A stretch of 64,000 nt of DNA from assembly GCF_029664245.1 (NCBI RefSeq), contig NZ_JANAIE010000002.1, positions 394,825 through 458,824 on the forward strand, given 5' to 3'. The position numbers were made by a program, and so were the translations under genes. Below the pieces are notes generated by a model. It saw nothing but the letters and a program-made list of their open reading frames with translations, searched no databases and was not told the DNA's origin. Each line of letters starts with the position of its first letter. Position 1 is the stretch's first letter. This DNA is from Profundicola chukchiensis. Its GTDB lineage: Bacteria; Bacteroidota; Bacteroidia; Flavobacteriales; Weeksellaceae. Shown in pieces: positions 63,059 to 64,000 of the stretch.

Positions 63059-64000
63059 ACTCTAATGGGCCAAAAATGACAGTACCTTTTTTGGGTTCAT
63101 CCTTCTTAAACAAATCTAAATCAGTCAAAGCATTAGCGCCACCTTCTTTAAAAGCATCATTTACTGTCTTGACGCTTAGGTAGGCTCTTTCATAATTCTT
63201 CATAGTATTCTGAATGCTGTTCAATTCCTTTTCTAATGCTATTACTTTATCATTCATTCGCCCTGTTTTTTTTGCTTGTCTTTTATAACGCGCTATTCTT
63301 CTTCTAACAACATTTGCCCTATTTGGTGGGACTTTACTTTTTTTCAAAAGTTTTGCCTCTAACTTATCTACATACTTGGCTGGAATAACTTTACCAATGC
63401 CAGCCTCTATTAGACCTCCAGCTACGGATTTCCAGATATCAATATCCCCTTTCCCTGCATCTTTAAGTACATTTTCAGTTGTTTCTATAAGAGCATCAAT
63501 TCCATAATCCACAACTTTACCAAATGCTTTTCGACTAATTTTATTTGTTGCAATATTTTTAACAGAACTCAATCCACCCGAAAAAGCTCCGAGAGTTCCA
63601 GCAACTCCTAAATCCAAAAAACTGATATTGTTGTAGTGTACTGATTGTTCAAATGATAAGTCATCTACAAAATAATTTACTCCTACCTGTGCAACGTAAT
63701 CAGAGACAACACCAAGTACAAAACCTACAGGACCTGGTAACTCCCCATCCTCGTCAATAAAACTAATTGGATCATTATATGCATAATTATATGGTGAATA
63801 ATCATACATAAATTCACTTGCTGGGTCATGTACGCCCCATCGTCCAAGGTCAGGCATGTACATTCTAGCCCCATAATCATAAACGTTTAGTCCCAACTCA
63901 TCTTGCCACTCTTTTGCGTTGTATTTGTACTTATACGGATTACGATCCACCGTTTCAATTTCTCTAGCATCGCCTATGGGGCGGTAGTCGCGCGCTGGTG
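63042..64000 (-). CDS. Rhs core end with C-terminal toxin tip, cassette 1 (partial, runs off the right edge)
   Basis: The frame is open to the window edge (PARDYRPIGDAREIETVDRN before the apparent start), so this is the 3' part of a longer gene. The core ends near NDPISFIDEDGELP. It is followed by a common Bacteroidetes pre-toxin linker of glycine- and alanine-rich helices (LGVAGTLGAFSGGLSSVKNI) and a charged, helical C-terminus (ANVVRRRIARYKRQAKKTGR) ending in FGPLECEICD with two cysteines. The toxin activity is not recognisable. It could be the true end of a full-length Rhs gene lying to the right, or another displaced tip. Confidence 0.75.
   Translation of the reverse strand, partial: PARDYRPIGDAREIETVDRNPYKYKYNAKEWQDELGLNVYDYGARMYMPDLGRWGVHDPASEFMYDYSPYNYAYNDPISFIDEDGELPGPVGFVLGVVSDYVAQVGVNYFVDDLSFEQSVHYNNISFLDLGVAGTLGAFSGGLSSVKNIATNKISRKAFGKVVDYGIDALIETTENVLKDAGKGDIDIWKSVAGGLIEAGIGKVIPAKYVDKLEAKLLKKSKVPPNRANVVRRRIARYKRQAKKTGRMNDKVIALEKELNSIQNTMKNYERAYLSVKTVNDAFKEGGANALTDLDLFKKDEPKKGTVIFGPLECEICD
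63824..64000. repeat. Rhs core direct repeat, copy 2
   Basis: This is the partner of 61510-61686. The match reaches the window edge, so the repeat probably continues to the right. Confidence 0.85.

Overview
This is an AT-rich stretch of a Bacteroidetes chromosome, most probably a member of the Flavobacteriales. Four things point there: a SusC/SusD outer-membrane transporter pair, surface lipoproteins with an acidic export signal after the lipid cysteine, a dcw cluster in the Bacteroidetes order (mraZ to ftsZ, no murF or ddl inside), and repeated TAnnTTTG promoter boxes just upstream of start codons. Genus and species cannot be fixed from the sequence. No rRNA, tRNA, CRISPR array or recognisable transposase was seen.

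Layout. 1-5 kb: the tail of a glycine-rich membrane protein (DUF2207 type), a GNAT acetyltransferase, a PafA-type alkaline phosphatase and a two-gene ABC exporter. 5-12.3 kb: a leftward susC-susD-lipoprotein-lipoprotein operon for uptake of a glycan or oligomer, with no enzyme or regulator gene attached. 12.4-17.7 kb: sucC, then an unusual accessory patch in which the 5' end of radA (promoter plus first codons) occurs three times. Unrelated small secreted-protein genes fill the two intervals, and intact radA follows the third copy. 17.8-30 kb: ordinary housekeeping genes (hutG-like, mnmA, a cupin, a DtxR-family regulator, an MBL hydrolase, a PUR-like protein, ribF, atpD-atpC, hflX). 30.5-35.4 kb: thrS-infC-rpmI-rplT, then engB and an alpha/beta hydrolase.

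36-51.3 kb: the complete division and cell-wall operon mraZ-rsmH-ftsL-ftsI-murE-mraY-murD-ftsW-murG-murC-ftsQ-ftsA-ftsZ. It is tightly overlapped and preceded by three 10-bp direct repeats that fit a MraZ operator. The DNPR motif in MurE points to meso-diaminopimelate peptidoglycan. 51.5-58.3 kb: a YqeY-like protein, an RlpA-like protein, sdhCAB, rnpA, a bacilliredoxin and asd. 58.3-64 kb: a polymorphic-toxin region. Three leftward Rhs C-terminal tips, each with a different terminal domain, are each followed at once (overlapping or abutting) by a small gene with the size and place of an immunity gene. Two of the tips lack the body of the Rhs protein and look like silent or displaced cassettes. 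The third runs off the right edge.

The two most interesting places are the radA 5'-end repeat region (13.8-16.3 kb), which looks like a recombination or insertion hotspot carrying secreted-protein modules, and the Rhs tip/immunity array (58.3-64 kb). Smaller points are an infC gene that appears to start at ATT or ATC, very short or absent 5' leaders on several genes, and a large hairpin-rich element upstream of thrS.
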